Shown: positions 28,586 to 39,802 of the stretch, piece by piece
Numbering within the stretch: position 1 is the stretch's first letter
How the letters are laid out: each line of letters begins with the position of its first letter
Assembly (NCBI GenBank): GCA_964035015.1
Contig: OZ035997.1
Coordinates: forward strand, 66,607,337-66,671,336
Direction: 5' to 3'
DNA length: 64,000 nt
From: Corallium rubrum
Taxonomy: Eukaryota; Cnidaria; Anthozoa; Scleralcyonacea; Coralliidae
Notes under the pieces: model-generated
Database searches by the model: none
The model's input: only the letters and a program-made list of their open reading frames with translations
What the model was told of the DNA's origin: nothing
Translations under genes and position numbers: made by a program

Positions 28586-29721
28586 GGAGGATGTCTAAAA
28601 GTTTTAACTGCTGTATGGTATATTGTTTTAATCAAGTGACTTTTGCCCGCACCTCCACCACCAGTTAAGAAAAGATGGATTGGTTCTATTTCAGCAGGTT
28701 ATAAACTGTTCATGTTTTTCATTGTCTTCCTACACCATGTCAGAAATGTATCATATGCATGACGTTGCTCCATGTTCAAGGACCTCACAGTTTCACGTAA
28801 TATATCATCAGAGATTTCTGTTGGTTGGTTGTAAGAAGTAACTACTCCAGGGGAAGTGTGCTGATTGGATTGTGATGTTGAGTCAAGATGTGATGGTAAT
28901 TGTTCATTAAATGATTCATGTGGGATTGAGTCATCTTGCATTTCACCTTGTAAATCTGCATTTTCTTGATCATTTATTGAATCAAATGAGCGAATAATAT
29001 TGCCCTGATTAGATTTTAATACTTCAAAAGCCTCAGTAACAGCATCTGCATCAGGTTCAAATATTGCTCTGTTGTGTTCAACAATAGCTTGGACATCAGG
29101 TTCATAGAATTTTGATGTATATGTTTGATCTGAAGCCATTAGTTTACTTTCATCATGCCATGGATAATAGAGCATAAGTAAATGGTGAAAATAAGATTCT
29201 GGTTCTTTCCTTTTATTAGGTGTATGATACCTTAATACAGCCTTAACTTTTCTACATTTCATGTATTCATTGGTGTTAATTAATTTTATTTTTTTGGGAA
29301 GGCATTGTGTTGTATCACTTATGGCACTTTGCGATTCAACCAAGTCATCTGTTAGAACATCAGGTTGGCAATCTTTTGTTTCACTATAATCAATTTTATA
29401 ATCTTTATAGTAATATGCAGCAAATTCTGCCAGACATAATTTATCAACAACTGGAATTGATGTTGGTCTAATGCTGTAACGCTGAATTATATTTGACTTA
29501 AAGATATCTGTACTATCATCATCTAGTTCATCAAGCTCTACTTGTGCCTTAGTCACACGTACCCTTTTTTCTGGAAAATCTGTACTAACGAAAACTGTTT
29601 TTGGAAATATTTTTCTCAACCAAAGTTCAGGCATTGATCTGTAGACACATTCTTGTGAACTAACTTCTCTTGTAGAGAGAAAAGCAGCACCAATTTTTTT
29701 AAGGCCATCTCTAATATTCAT
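28586..29721 (-). pseudogene. Helentron Rep-helicase linker and helicase Walker A segment
   Basis: Read from 29721 to 28699, 340 codons link the Rep domain to the helicase and end in LNMEQRHAYDTFLTW (helicase Q-motif-like). A single TAA at about 28699 interrupts the frame. The same frame continues with FLTGGGGAGKSHLIKTIYHT (Walker A) to the CACTA junction at 28585. Apart from the stop, the sequence is open, which suggests modest decay. Confidence 0.82.
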
Positions 29722-30830
29722 GTTAGCAGCTTTTGCTTCTTTTGCTGCATTTGTAATAGCTTGAGAACATTCAGTTTCATCTTTAGTAAAATATGAGCAG
29801 ACATATGTTATGCATTTGTAGTGATTGAATACAAGTCAACATTTGCTGCAAATCCCTTAATACCAGCAACAAAGTAATTGTTAATAAAACAGCTGTCTAA
29901 AGGCCTTTTAAGGTGCAACTCAAAATCAGAGTCTGGTGATATTGATAGAGCCCAGTAATATTCATCCTCAGTGATACCTACTGATTTTAGAATGTCTGCA
30001 TCATTTAATGTTTCATTATAAGCTGGCTTGGGTGGGTTTAGTACTTCATCAATTTTCTGTTTGACTGAGGTCAGAATCTGTGTTCGCCTGTCAAGTATAT
30101 TACTCTTGATTCCCTCATCTACATTATCATTAACAGGTTCTGCTACAATTGTTCTTTTGGTAAAAAATTGACCAAAATTAAATCTACAACTAATATTTGT
30201 GTATTTTCTGCAGGTTTTAGAATGGTTGTGCTTTTGATAGGTTTTTACTAACTCAGGTAACTCTGGTTCTGTCTCCTCATCTGGAAGATGGGCTTGTACA
30301 TGGTTATCTATAAATTCTACATAAGCTTCTTTGTTGTCAGAGGTAAGTTTGGGACAATCAGAAGTCCATATCAAGGCATGTAAATGAGGAGATCCTCTCA
30401 TTTGAAATTCAACACGAAGGGCATAATATATTATTTTACCAATTGGGTTAAGTTGACTAAGCAGTACCTCAGTGAAAAAAGTTTCCACTCTTTGCTGAAA
30501 GTGCTTTGCAACAACAGGATTAAGATTCAACATCGAACATCTTTCATTGTAAGATAAAGCTTCAACTTGTTCATCAGTCATGTTTTTTCCCTGTGTTCTA
30601 GCTATAATCTGAAACAATTCAGGCCATCTAAGATCAGCACATGATAATGTCATAAACCATGTTGGAATCCCAAGTTGCTTTACCATGGCTACTACTTCAT
30701 ACATAAATTTTTGCCAGTAAGGTGGTGTGCCTGGAATTTGCCTTAAAAACAAATACGCCTGATCCTGACAAATTAAACCTTTTAATTTGTTTACATCTGA
30801 TTTTATTTGTGATGCAGTTACAGGTTGCCC
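29722..30830 (-). pseudogene. Helentron HUH Rep domain
   Basis: The segment has PTWFMTLSCADLRWPEL (about 30630), RGSPHLHALIW with the HUH histidines (about 30385), a C...H.KTCRKY cysteine/histidine cluster (about 30210) and the two-tyrosine motif YVCSYFTK (about 29785). This is the Y2 rolling-circle replication initiator of Helitrons, which nicks and joins single strands. The Y2 motif is in a different frame from the HUH part because of a change near 29810, so the domain is broken. It begins upstream near 30830 in the neighbouring frame. Confidence 0.87.
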
Positions 30831-31400
30831 ATGTATTTTTTTTTAAGGCTATATTAATACTATCTGATACCTTTTTTTGTTCTGTAACAAACTGTGCAAA
30901 GAAAAGATATTCAGGGTTTGTTGCAAACCTTCCACTATAATGTAAAAGTCGAGCATTGAAGTATTTCACCGGTGACAATTTAATTTTTCTATCTTCAGTG
31001 AAGCCGAACTGTCCTTTTGGAAACAACACTGGAAATGCGAGCTCTTCACATTTTATGTCTCTCATTATTGATACAGGGTGTTTGTTTTCTCCAGGTGCAA
31101 TATTGTACACTTCATTCCCTAGTGAACAATTTTTATTACTTTGTATTGCTACAGGATAATCTGGTAATATAGACTGCAAACAGGTCTCATTAGTCGCCTG
31201 TCTATATTCATTCAATGGGTCATCTTTTTCCTCAGTATCATCATCATCTGTAACATTTTGCTTGCAGGTTTCTGTTAAGGACTTTCCATTTTTATCAAAA
31301 TTTGTACCTGAAGTATTGTCATCTTGTTCTAAACTGGTAAGATTTGCACTGATATTTTGAATATCAATTGTAATATTATTATATAATGGGTTGTTTAACT
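30831..31400 (-). pseudogene. Helitron-like N-terminal domain
   Basis: NIAPGENKHPVSI, CEELAFPVLFPKGQFGF and KYFNARLLHYSGRFATNPEYLFFAQ are typical of the Helitron_like_N family that precedes Rep. Acidic linker sequence lies at 31215-31330. A long T run at about 30837-30844 coincides with the frame break into the Rep part, consistent with slippage at a homopolymer. Confidence 0.8.
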
Positions 31401-31895
31401 TTAGCCAGTTAAGTTAAGTGCATCAAGAATGAACTGAGGACGTACTGCTTGAAAATACACATGACCTCTGAATTCAAGTTTTCGTTTAAGTTTCAACATT
31501 ATAATACCTGATCTTTCTGGTGGACGTGGTAAAACTTTACATGTATCATCACATTCAACTGGCACATTACAGATCGCTCCCTTAACTTTTCTTTGCTGTC
31601 CTTTTGGCATTACTATTATCTTCTCAAAAACTATTCGCTGTGCAATAAGAATTTGTTCAAGTTTTTCTGAACATGCAAGCTCAGCTGGTATGTTATCAAC
31701 ATACATGTTATTATATATTGCCTGGCAAGGAATTTTCCCCTTTGACAACTTTGAATGGCAGGTTTTACAAATGTATTGTTTTTCATCAAATGACTTTACA
31801 TCAGTGAACACAGTTTCAGGGACGTTTGTGTACTTATTTTGATTTAGTGACACGACTGATGTTCTGTAGAGTAACCGATTGCAAACAGAGAACAT
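31401..31895 (-). pseudogene. Cysteine-containing Helentron segment (DUF6570-like)
   Basis: About 160 codons with YICKTCHSKLSKGKIPCQA, LACSEKLEQILIAQRIVFEKI, MPKGQQRKVKGAICNVPVE and HVYFQAVRP. This pattern is common just upstream of the Helitron N-terminal domain in animal elements and probably corresponds to DUF6570, from memory. A frame break near 31405 separates it from the next segment. Confidence 0.6.
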
Positions 31896-32388
31896 ATATA
31901 ATAAGGACCTTCTTTTATTTTACTGCGAAACCTAGAAATATAATCATCCAAGTCATGTAAATCCATTGATAATTTATATTTTTTTAATTTATATTTTTTT
32001 GTTTCAAGAAGAACTTTCTTTTTCATAGGGTCCATTGATTTATATTTTTCTGTTTGTGTTTCAAGGAGAACTTTCTTTTTCACAGGGTCCATTGTTCTAT
32101 ATTTTCTTGTTCTTGTTTGAAGATTGATTTATATTTTTTTGTTTTTGTTTCAATTAGATGGGGTTTTTTCATAGGATCCATGGAGTTATATTTTTCCTGC
32201 TTTTTCATAGGATCCATAATTTTGTAGTCTAAAGCACCTTTCTCAAGCATAATTTTTTTCTTAGCAGGTTCCAAATTTGCATATTTTTCTCTTTTTTTGT
32301 CAGGAAGTAACCTTTTTTGTGTGGTAGACTTATGCTTTCTTACAACTTTTTGCCTCTCTGATTTTGTTAAAAGACATGAACATGACAA
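31896..32388 (-). pseudogene. Helentron repeated MDP-KKK segment
   Basis: Short repeats of the form EKYKSMDPMKKKVLLET recur about six times across two frames. They are rich in Lys, Met and Asp. Similar repeated segments sit in the same place in other Helitron proteins. Frame changes occur near 32090. The role is unknown; nucleic-acid binding is possible given the charge. Confidence 0.65.
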
Positions 32389-32412
32389 AAATTGAATAGT
32401 GTACTGTATTTC

Positions 32413-33638
32413 TTAACATTTAAGTTTTTGTGTGACAATATGGCAAAATTTATTAATGACAAAATCTGTATCATCAAATCGTTCAAATAAATTAATTGTT
32501 TGCATTTCATTGCATGCCACCAAGACATATTTTGTTTGCCTTGTATAATGCTGAAAAATGCAAGATAAGCCATAGTTTGGAAGCCACAGCAAAAAGCCAG
32601 TATTTTCTGAAGTGTTATCTAATATTAAACTCTTAAGGGCTAGTTTACTAGAAACAGAATGAGTAATCAAAGTGTCCTGGTGCATTGAATTAAATACTGC
32701 CTCAATATCAGCACCACATATATTTATAACATGTGGCATATAATCACATGTATATTTCTTTCCATCATTCAAGGCTTCCTGGTATAATAATTTGGCATAT
32801 TCCGCAACAGCACTCAGTGTCTGATTATTCCAGTAATTACATGCCATAATAGTAGAAAAACTAATAGAATAATAGCACAATATTGCACAATATTGTTCAA
32901 AATCAAAATTATCATGATTAAGTGTTTGATTTTTACATGTTGAAGAACAGCAACTCGAATTTGATTCAGATGTGTTGGTATGCATATTTGTAGCTTGTAT
33001 AAATTGTGCAATAGTAATTTTAATGCCTTTCAGCTCAAATAAAACATCAGGTTTGTGTAGATTTTTAAATATTCTACCAAGTTGATAACTGAATTTACTT
33101 CCAACAATACACATGTTCCACAAGGGTGGGCCATACCAAATGAATCTCTTGCATGTGAATCAAATATTTTTAGTAAACCATTTGAAATAACAAAAATAGA
33201 TACAGTATTACATCCAATTGTTAACAGAAATGAATTATAACTCTCTTGTACCAAACCTTGTAAAGCACATGGTAAGGGCATGGCATATGGGATGTTTTCA
33301 CTGAAAGTAGTTGTATGGAGTCTACCAGAGTAACTTTCACTAAACTCAAGTTGATAATTTGTATTTAGCACTGTAACCATGCTGGGTAATTCAGTTAGCA
33401 ATAAATAAGATTGCCTTGATAATCTTGACAATGCCGAATACAATTCATTCCCAAGGTTCATAATTTGTACTAGGTGTTCTGGGTGAGTTATTGTGTAAGT
33501 CATTGATTTGTTTCTGAAGTTATATATCAAAGCACACAAACTCATAGCTACACATTGCTGTCCTGCATTTGGACCAAATACATCAACATCACCTTGACTA
33601 TAAGGTGCATGGATAGTTTTACTAGGATCAATAAAAGT
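32413..33638 (-). pseudogene. Helentron OTU-like protease domain
   Basis: Starting just after the 2A-like motif, GPNAGQQCVAMSLCALIYN gives a candidate catalytic Cys region of the OTU fold. The frame then passes IFDSHARDSFGM (about 33150), where a conserved Asp-Ser-His occurs, and a frame change near 33120 leads to the 32413-33123 part. OTU-like cysteine proteases are a hallmark of animal Helentrons. The second part (LKGIKITIAQFIQA and ACNEMQTINLFERFDD) may be the remainder of the same domain or a linker. Confidence 0.68.
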
Positions 33639-33662
33639 AGGACCTGGGTTCTTTTCAATATC
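33639..33662 (-). other. 2A-like ribosome-skipping motif in the Helentron polyprotein
   Basis: The minus strand encodes DIEKNPGP at 33662-33639, which fits the 2A consensus D(V/I)ExNPGP. It lies between the Lys/Ser/Cys-rich N-terminal segment and the OTU domain. 2A peptides cause a break between the final Gly and Pro during translation. They are known in several LINE families of animals and trypanosomes. If active, it would free the basic N-terminal protein from the OTU-Rep-Hel-EEP protein. Confidence 0.75.
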
Positions 33663-34399
33663 TCTACTAAGGTTAAACTTGCAGCAATTCTTCCTGTGAT
33701 TTAAACTCTTGTAAGTAGGCAAAGTAGCTGCTTCTGAATTATTTGGATCTAGTGGTTTTGTATAATATGACTTGTAACTTTTTTTACTAGATTTAAAATG
33801 ATGTGCAGAACTTTTTGATGCAGCCGTTTGTTTTCTACTTCGTTTTGAAGCTTCTTGTTGACATTTTGTTTTTTTTCTAACTTGGTCGAGGTCTAAATAC
33901 CTTACTTGATCATTCAGAAGCTTTTTACATTCATGGCTAAATGCATAAACCAAGCAATGAATTCGTGAAGACCTTGGTACATTTCTTTTAATATGCTTTC
34001 GAATCAGTTTACGTAATTTAGTTTTTTAGCTGGGATCCTGCTAGGCTCTCGATCACGTCGACCAACGTGGCGGTTGTGTCTTACTTCAATCACAATAAAT
34101 TTATCGTAACGAGATCTACATTCTTTTGTTGCAAGAATCTGTGACTCTGAGTCAATATCAGCAATAATTTGTACAGATAACTGGCAACATTTTGGTGAAA
34201 GGTGTACTTTATCAAGTTCATTTGTTTCATAGACATTTGATAGTTTTTGCGTTTGATAGGTATTTGATTGATTTGCATTTGATAGATTATTCGATTCACA
34301 ATTTTCCACCGTTGTGGTAGATCCGTGAACTGTGTCTGTGGCGATATACAATGATATCTCCTCGTCTTTTGCATCTGAAATGCTAATCTGACGAGTCAA
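33663..34399 (-). pseudogene. Helentron N-terminal basic segment
   Basis: The far N-terminus begins near 34399 with ISISDAKDEE and contains KECRSRYDKFIVIEVRHNRHVGRRDREPSR at about 34040-34130. After a break near 34004 it continues through VYAFSHECKKLLNDQVRYL and a Ser/Lys-rich tract to the 2A-like motif. The 34.0-34.1 kb block is closely matched by a second copy at 37.8-37.9 kb. The function is unknown. Confidence 0.6.
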
Positions 34400-34429
34400 G
34401 ATTGTATCGATAGCACGCTGGCGAACTAG

Positions 34430-34815
34430 TCACCTTTCGCTTCGACTTGAAGCTCCCTGGTGATTCAAGAGATTGTCGTTGGCTCGCTGGCCAACTCCTC
34501 TCCTTTCGCTTCGACTTGAAGCTCCCTGGTGAGTCAAGGGATTGTCGTTGGCTCGCTGGCCAACTCCTCTCCTTTCGCTTCGACTTGAAGCTCCCTGGTG
34601 ATTCAAGAGATTGTCGTTGGCTCGCTGGCCAACTCCTCTCCTTTCGCTTCGACTTGAAGCTCCCTGGTGAGTCAAGGGATTGTCGTTGGCTCGCTGGCTA
34701 ACTAGTCACCTTTCGCTTCGACTTGAAGCTCCCTGGCAAGTCAAGGGATTGTCGTTGGCTCGCTGGCCAACTCCTCTCCTTTCGCTTCGACTTGAAGCTC
34801 CCTGGTGAGTCAAGG
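34430..34815. repeat. 69-bp minisatellite (about 5.5 copies)
   Basis: CTTTCGC recurs at 34434, 34503, 34572 and 34641, exactly 69 bp apart. The unit is 23 codons long and has no stop in at least one frame of each strand. It includes TCGACTTGAAGCTCCCTGG and GTCGTTGGCTCGCTGGCC. The last bases before the Helentron N-terminal frame (CGCTGGCGAACTAGTCACC) are a diverged version of the unit, so the array appears derived from the element's own 5' end. Confidence 0.9.
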
Positions 34816-34934
34816 GATTCAGTTTATTGAACGTAGGGGCCATACTTGATCACTGGTTTATATATTAAAGACGACCTTGCCATATCTCAGTGAATGCGAA
34901 AAGAACGCACTTCCTTTTAGAGTGGTTCTATTAC

Positions 34935-35062
34935 CAAAACTGATGATGCACGGCATGGCCCAAAATAAACATGTCATATTTTCCGTCTGCATTCCTTAGC
35001 CTTTGAAATTGACACCGTGAGATCACTGCGATATGATTGGTCCATTTGCTAGTTTTGAATTT
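34935..35062. mobile_element. MITE fragment, same family as 37377-37645
   Basis: A block from TTACCAAAACTGATGATGC to TGATTGGTCCATTTGCTAG shares most of its sequence with the left half of the MITE at 37.4 kb. Only the left arm is present, so it is a truncated copy. Confidence 0.7.
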
Positions 35063-35197
35063 ATCGATTTGATCTGTCAGACGTATAGTTGTCATTGGAC
35101 AACGTTTGTTTCAAAACTCGAAAACAACTAGTTATAGCAGCCTAGACCTAGGCCTTCTTAGTTATAGACCTTATTCAAAAATGGCCGCTGAATTAAA

Positions 35198-35313
35198 ATT
35201 CTTTTATATACATATAAATTAGCCCTTATGAACTCGTTTTCATGTGTGAAATTCAAAAGAATTTTTACTTTAAAACGGGGTCATAAGGGCTAATTTATAC
35301 GTACATAAAAGAA
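35198..35313. mobile_element. 116-bp foldback element
   Basis: TTCTTTTATATACATATAAA with TTAGCCCTTATGA at the left is inverted at the right (CATAAGGGCTAATTTATACG with TACATAAAAGAA). The loop is about 45 bp. Confidence 0.8.
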
Positions 35314-35360
35314 CTGGCCAATAGAAATCGTCTAGCACCACTTCCGCTTTTTGCGGCTAT

Positions 35361-36637
35361 TTGTTTTACAAATTACAATACGTCCGCCCTGCTCGGCCAC
35401 TCGCCCACTCAAGCTCGTCAAGCAGTTATACGTTTGAAAACGCCAGAAGTCAGAAATGTCGAAATCGTCAAAAACTAGTACAAAAAAAGATTCCAAAGGA
35501 AAAACCCGTTGACAATCTCAAGTTGAGTGAGCAATTAGGGGTTGCAACACGTAAGAGGACAAATGATGCTAGTTCAAAAGACGCAACATCTACACGAGAG
35601 GGCGTGGTGGGATACGTCCAAAGCGTATCACCAACAAAATACAGTCGGAGCAATACAGAGTACTGCAATTTTAAATTGCAATGTAAAAGTGACGTCCTAC
35701 CAGCAGTGTGTTTCTCACCAAAGAAGCGCAGTATTTTGGTGGAACGCGAAACTACGAAAACAGCAGTGACATTACAGCATTTCAACTACTCCTCAGATGG
35801 GAAAACTATATTTGTCAACGACATGACAAAGGTTTCCGTGCCCACTTCGTCCGAGTACGATTTCCAGTTCATGAACAGCAGTACTACAAAAGGTGATCTA
35901 AGGTCCATAATAGAGAATTCCATTGACATGGATTTGGTAGATTTTGTCGGAAAGTGATAGCTAAAGATGCTGGTGTGCAAGTAGTTGGCTCGTCCCCGTT
36001 AAGAAAAGCAGAATGTTTTGTTGCTGATGAATCGTGCAGTGCAAAACTCGTGCTGTGGGAAAATGACATCGATCAAGTAGTAGTTGGTCATGTGTACGCA
36101 TTTGGCAATGTGTGCATGCGAAGCGAAGCAGCAGAAGCTCAAGCTGGAGGTAAAGTGAAGATACTGAATACGACCAAGGAGACAAGCATTGCTGAGCAAA
36201 GTGGCCATGCCCTGGTGGAGCTTGTAAAAAATTGCCCTGAAAGCGAAATTCTGAATAGCAGTTCATTAAAAGTGCCTTTCATCCACGCTGTTGAGGAACT
36301 TCTGCGCTATAAACAGTGTTGCGACTGTAAGAGAAAGATCAAGCAAGACAGCGCGAAGGCAGTCATAAAGTGCGACTTCTGTGGTCACGTTGTCAGGAGT
36401 TCTTTGTGCCAGCTCAACATCTATAGTAAGTTTAGTGTTGAAAAGGCAGATCCAACTGGTGCAACGCATGATCAAAACAAGCTTGTTCGATACGTTATGT
36501 TTAAAAAGGTTATCGAGAAGTTGGTTGGTGGTATTGGCGACATTGATGATGATGAGCTTTGCGAGAAATTGTTGTCACTCCAAAACTTTCAAATCACATT
36601 TAGCAAAGACAACATTGTTAGCGATGTTACCCTTTAA
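35361..36637 (+). pseudogene. RPA-like single-strand DNA-binding protein (Helitron accessory)
   Basis: Two plus-strand frames overlap. The first (to 35957) has EGVVGYVQSVSPTKYSRS and VCFSPKKRSILVE, matching OB-fold segments of animal Helitron RPA-like proteins. The second (from about 35960) has a further OB-like region (SCSAKLVLWENDIDQV) and a zinc ribbon CCDCKRKI...IKCDFCGHVV. The frames are offset by one base near 35955. A start at the ATG at 35456 (MSKSSKTS) is plausible but needs another frame change. RPA1-like proteins are a known Helitron accessory. It points away from the Helentron gene, next to its 5' end. Confidence 0.72.
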
Positions 36638-36639
36638 TT

Positions 36640-37220
36640 TGAAGTGGATTTTATATGAACACCTGCATGCGCAGCAAAAGATTGTGTATAAACATTCATA
36701 TTCATTTTAATAAGTAATAACTCTTTAGATTTAGCATAGTATGCTACGGACAGTAACTACTAAAATATTTCAGTTCTTTGTTATAAATAGAGCTGATGTA
36801 GCGTGTTATTGCTGTTAGAACTTTTATTTTAAAAACACTGTTGACATTTTCCCTGTTACATGGTTGCCTTCATATGAGCGGCAGTACCTTGTTATTGTTG
36901 TTGAAACATTTAGCTGATACGTATACTGTTGAGATTTTGCATGTTACATGTTTACCTTGATATTTCTGTAAGTGGTCGTGAATATTGAATTGTGAATAAA
37001 GTATTTGACACTTATATAATAGTCAGTTAGCCGTGACTTTATATTATATTAATAAAATTTAACCGCCGTCGTTGTCCTAGCGCGCCCTTAAACCTGGCCT
37101 TGCTGCTTTAATCCAACAACTACAAAATACAAGTATAGTAATAAGCACTGAATAGAGCAAATAAGATATCAATATATTGAACTGTTTGCATGTCTAGATA
37201 TCGTATAGTGTTTCACAACA
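36640..37220. other. No gene recognised
   Basis: AT-rich downstream flank of the RPA-like pseudogene. AATAAA motifs near 36997 and 37052 on the plus strand could end its transcript. No repeat or ORF could be identified. Confidence 0.4.
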
Positions 37221-37223
37221 TGT

Positions 37224-38160
37224 TTAAATATTTGAAAAATAATTTCGGTATGGTGGTTTTGTATACGCCTTGTGCCTCTCTTTATTTATATTTTTAGAAA
37301 AAAATACAGAAGTTTTCGGTCCAGCTGTTTGTTTTGATCGTTTTGATTTTTCATGTAAACCCTTTGTTTTTTTATTATTACCAAAACCAATGATGCGCGG
37401 CATGGCCCAAAATAAACATGTCATGTTTTGCGTCAAAACATTAACGAATCCGTCTGCATTCCTTAGCCTTTGAAATTGACACCGTGAGATCACTGCAATA
37501 TGATTGGTCCATTTCCTTACTTTTGAATTCTCTAGGCAAAAACGTTTAGGAATGCAGATGGGTTCGTCAATGTTTTGAACAGAAATCAGACGTGTTTTTT
37601 TGGGGCCATGCCGCGCATCATCGGTTTTGGTAATAACTTGGGGTAAATACCTTACTTGATTGCTCAGCAGCTTTTTTCGTTCATGGCTAAATGCATAAAG
37701 CAAACGATGGATATGAGAAGACCTGGGTACATTTCTTTTAATGTGTTTTCGAAGCTGTTTACGTAATTTTCTACTTTTATTCAAAAGGTGAGAGTTTTTT
37801 AGCTGGGATCCTGCTAGGTTCTCGATCACGTCGACCAACATGGTGGTTGTTCTTTACTCCAATCACAATAAATTTAGCATAACGAGATCTACATTCCTTT
37901 GAATTTAAAGTCTCTGGGTCAATATCAGCGGAAACTTCTACTGATAACTGGGAACATTTTACATTCTCATATACAGCTACAATGTCAGGTGAAGCAGGGT
38001 TATTCGATGGCAATGTGCTTTCTGAATTATTAGGCAAAACATGTGACTGTTCATATGAAACGATAAACTGTTGAATCACATCGACTTCATTTTGCACGAC
38101 ATTTGTATTAACACAATAAACAATACAGGCAAAAATAAAACAAATCATAACTATTAATAA
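37224..38160 (-). pseudogene. Second Helentron 5' fragment
   Basis: The minus-strand segment ECRSRYAKFIVIGVKNNHHVGRRDREPSRIPAKKL (about 37800-37900) and the RKHIKRNVPRSSHIHRLLYAFSHE..KLLSNQVRYLP segment match the Helentron N-terminus at 33.9-34.1 kb. The frame then runs into a MITE (37377-37645) and resumes with a Lys-rich segment before 37370. Only the 5' part is present. Whether it is a separate copy or a duplicated end of the same element is unclear. Confidence 0.78.
37377..37645. mobile_element. MITE inside the second Helentron fragment
   Basis: The ends are inverted repeats of about 95 bp beginning TTACCAAAACC(A/G)ATGATGCGCGG. The intact Helentron sequence at 33.85-33.90 kb shows the uninterrupted version of the same site (..TTTTTTTCTAACTTGG..), which supports insertion at a TA-containing target. 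Confidence 0.8.
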
Positions 38161-38733
38161 AGTTACCTCGTATAATTTCCATACAGCGTTCATATAAGTG
38201 ATGTACACAGCATGTTTACCTGTCATTTGCAACTTGGCTTCATCAAGTATGTTTTTGTGCTTCTATTCACATGGTTTGAGCAATTCAATGACACACATAA
38301 CGTTGTATTCAAGTTTATATTCGTTTTTAGTTTTGTAACTTTGGCATTCATAGTAAGATTGGCATTTATAGTAAGACTGGTAAGACTAGTAAGATTGGTG
38401 CCTTCGCGGACCAACCCGTTTCGAAATCGCTCGGCATCTTTTAAAGTAGGTCTACCGCAATCGGCGTGTGTGTTTGTAAGCATTGTGAGCGTATTCAAGA
38501 ACAAGATACTTCCCAGCCACATAACTGACTTTAAACACTTCCAAGCAAGCAGTTAGCAGCTCTTCGACTTCGCTTCGCTTTGAACACTTCCTGGCTTTCG
38601 AAAAGAAAAAACAAGGAAGGCAGTATCACATATGCATAGATATATCACATGCCTGCAGTTTCGCAAAGCCTGCCGGGGCAATATCGCGACCCCAAGAAAA
38701 CTACCAATAACCGGACCGAAACCTAGACTCGTT

Positions 38734-39275
38734 CTACCACAGGTAGCCCGAGTAATGAGCATTCAAGCTTATTGTTCGAGATTGCTTTCTAGGTGGAAAT
38801 AAATTCTGCTTTCCAGGTGGAAATAAATTCTGAGTCAAATACATGATAGATGTACCGGTACCGGTATGATGGGAACCACGTGTAAACAATTCCGAGTCAT
38901 TTACCATTTGAGCATTCGGAGATAAGATTGTCAACAATAACTAGAGAATTATTACCATCCAGCATACTGTGCAAATTCTCTGGGAATCCTTCGATCAGAG
39001 AAATACCAGGCATTGACCATTTTGAGTTATCAAATTCGGTTTGAAATTGACCATAGGGATAGATTAACTGTGTGGGCGGTGGATCAAAGTTCATTGAGAT
39101 GTCCAAGCATTGAACGCACCAAATATGATTTCCCTGATTGACCCGGGCAGAGGGCCGAAGGCCCGGAGCCCAGTGAGGGTGCTAATCTCGACGTGCGTGG
39201 AATCCACTTTACACGCAAAATTACACGCGAATGGGAAAGAAATTCTGCGAGATGTTTATATGTATGTATGTACAT
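38734..39275 (-). pseudogene. Virus-like P-loop ATPase relic
   Basis: In order on the minus strand: PGQSGKSYLVRSML (degenerate Walker A, about 39120-39160), PPPTQLIYPYGQFQTEF, ISLIEGFPENL, SLVIVDNLISE (Walker B position), then in another frame ELFTRGSHHTGTGTSIMYLTQNLFPPGKQ and RTISLNAHYSGYLW. I have seen this order in ATPase-like proteins of animal virus-like elements that also carry adenain-type proteases. At least two frame changes and a short internal duplication (NLFPP.KQ twice) show decay. It may be kin to the relics at 1.6-3.1 kb. Confidence 0.6.
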
Positions 39276-39513
39276 ATATATTCATCAAATCGCAACTTTC
39301 GCGGTTCAGACAACAGGGCATTGGTAACTACTGATAATTTATGAGTAAATTTAATTATTTAAAATGACGAAAGCAAATTAAAAACAGTTGTAGATTGTGT
39401 AATCATCTGACAACGGTTTTTTGTCAGTTTTTTTTTGACAAGAGAAATCTTTGTGCGAAAAAAGTCTTTGCTAAGTAAATATTAATAAAACGTTACTTAT
39501 AAAACAAAGCCAA

Positions 39514-39662
39514 TGGCAAATCAAGAGGGGGAGAAACGGCAAGAGCGGAGGCGAGTTCAAACAGCAGAAAAAAAAAAGCAGAAAAACAACGAAAAGACAG
39601 GGAGCGAATGCGAAAAAGACGGCTAAACGAAACTACTGAGGAGAGAGAAAACCGCTCGGGTT
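39514..39662 (+). pseudogene. Arg/Glu-rich helical fragment (STPR-like)
   Basis: An ATG at 39514 starts NQEGEKRQERRRVQTAEKKK. A frame offset by one gives RERMRKRRLNETTEERENR, a pattern seen at the N-termini of some Helitron proteins and in STPR-type DNA-binding repeats. It is only about 50 codons and its parent is unknown. Confidence 0.3.
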
Positions 39663-39802
39663 CTCTAGGGTGTCAATAAACTGATGCTTATCTGATTTTT
39701 CACTAATTAGTCAAATACGATCACTTTGTCAAGAAAGCACCAAGTTTATCTAGAACAAGTTTAGTAGAATACGTTTGCAAAAAAAGAAAAGGAAAAGGAG
39801 GA

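Noticed and set aside
34447..34701. 84-aa plus-strand repeat protein
   Set aside because: It is the complement of the 69-bp minisatellite, whose unit length keeps frames open on both strands.
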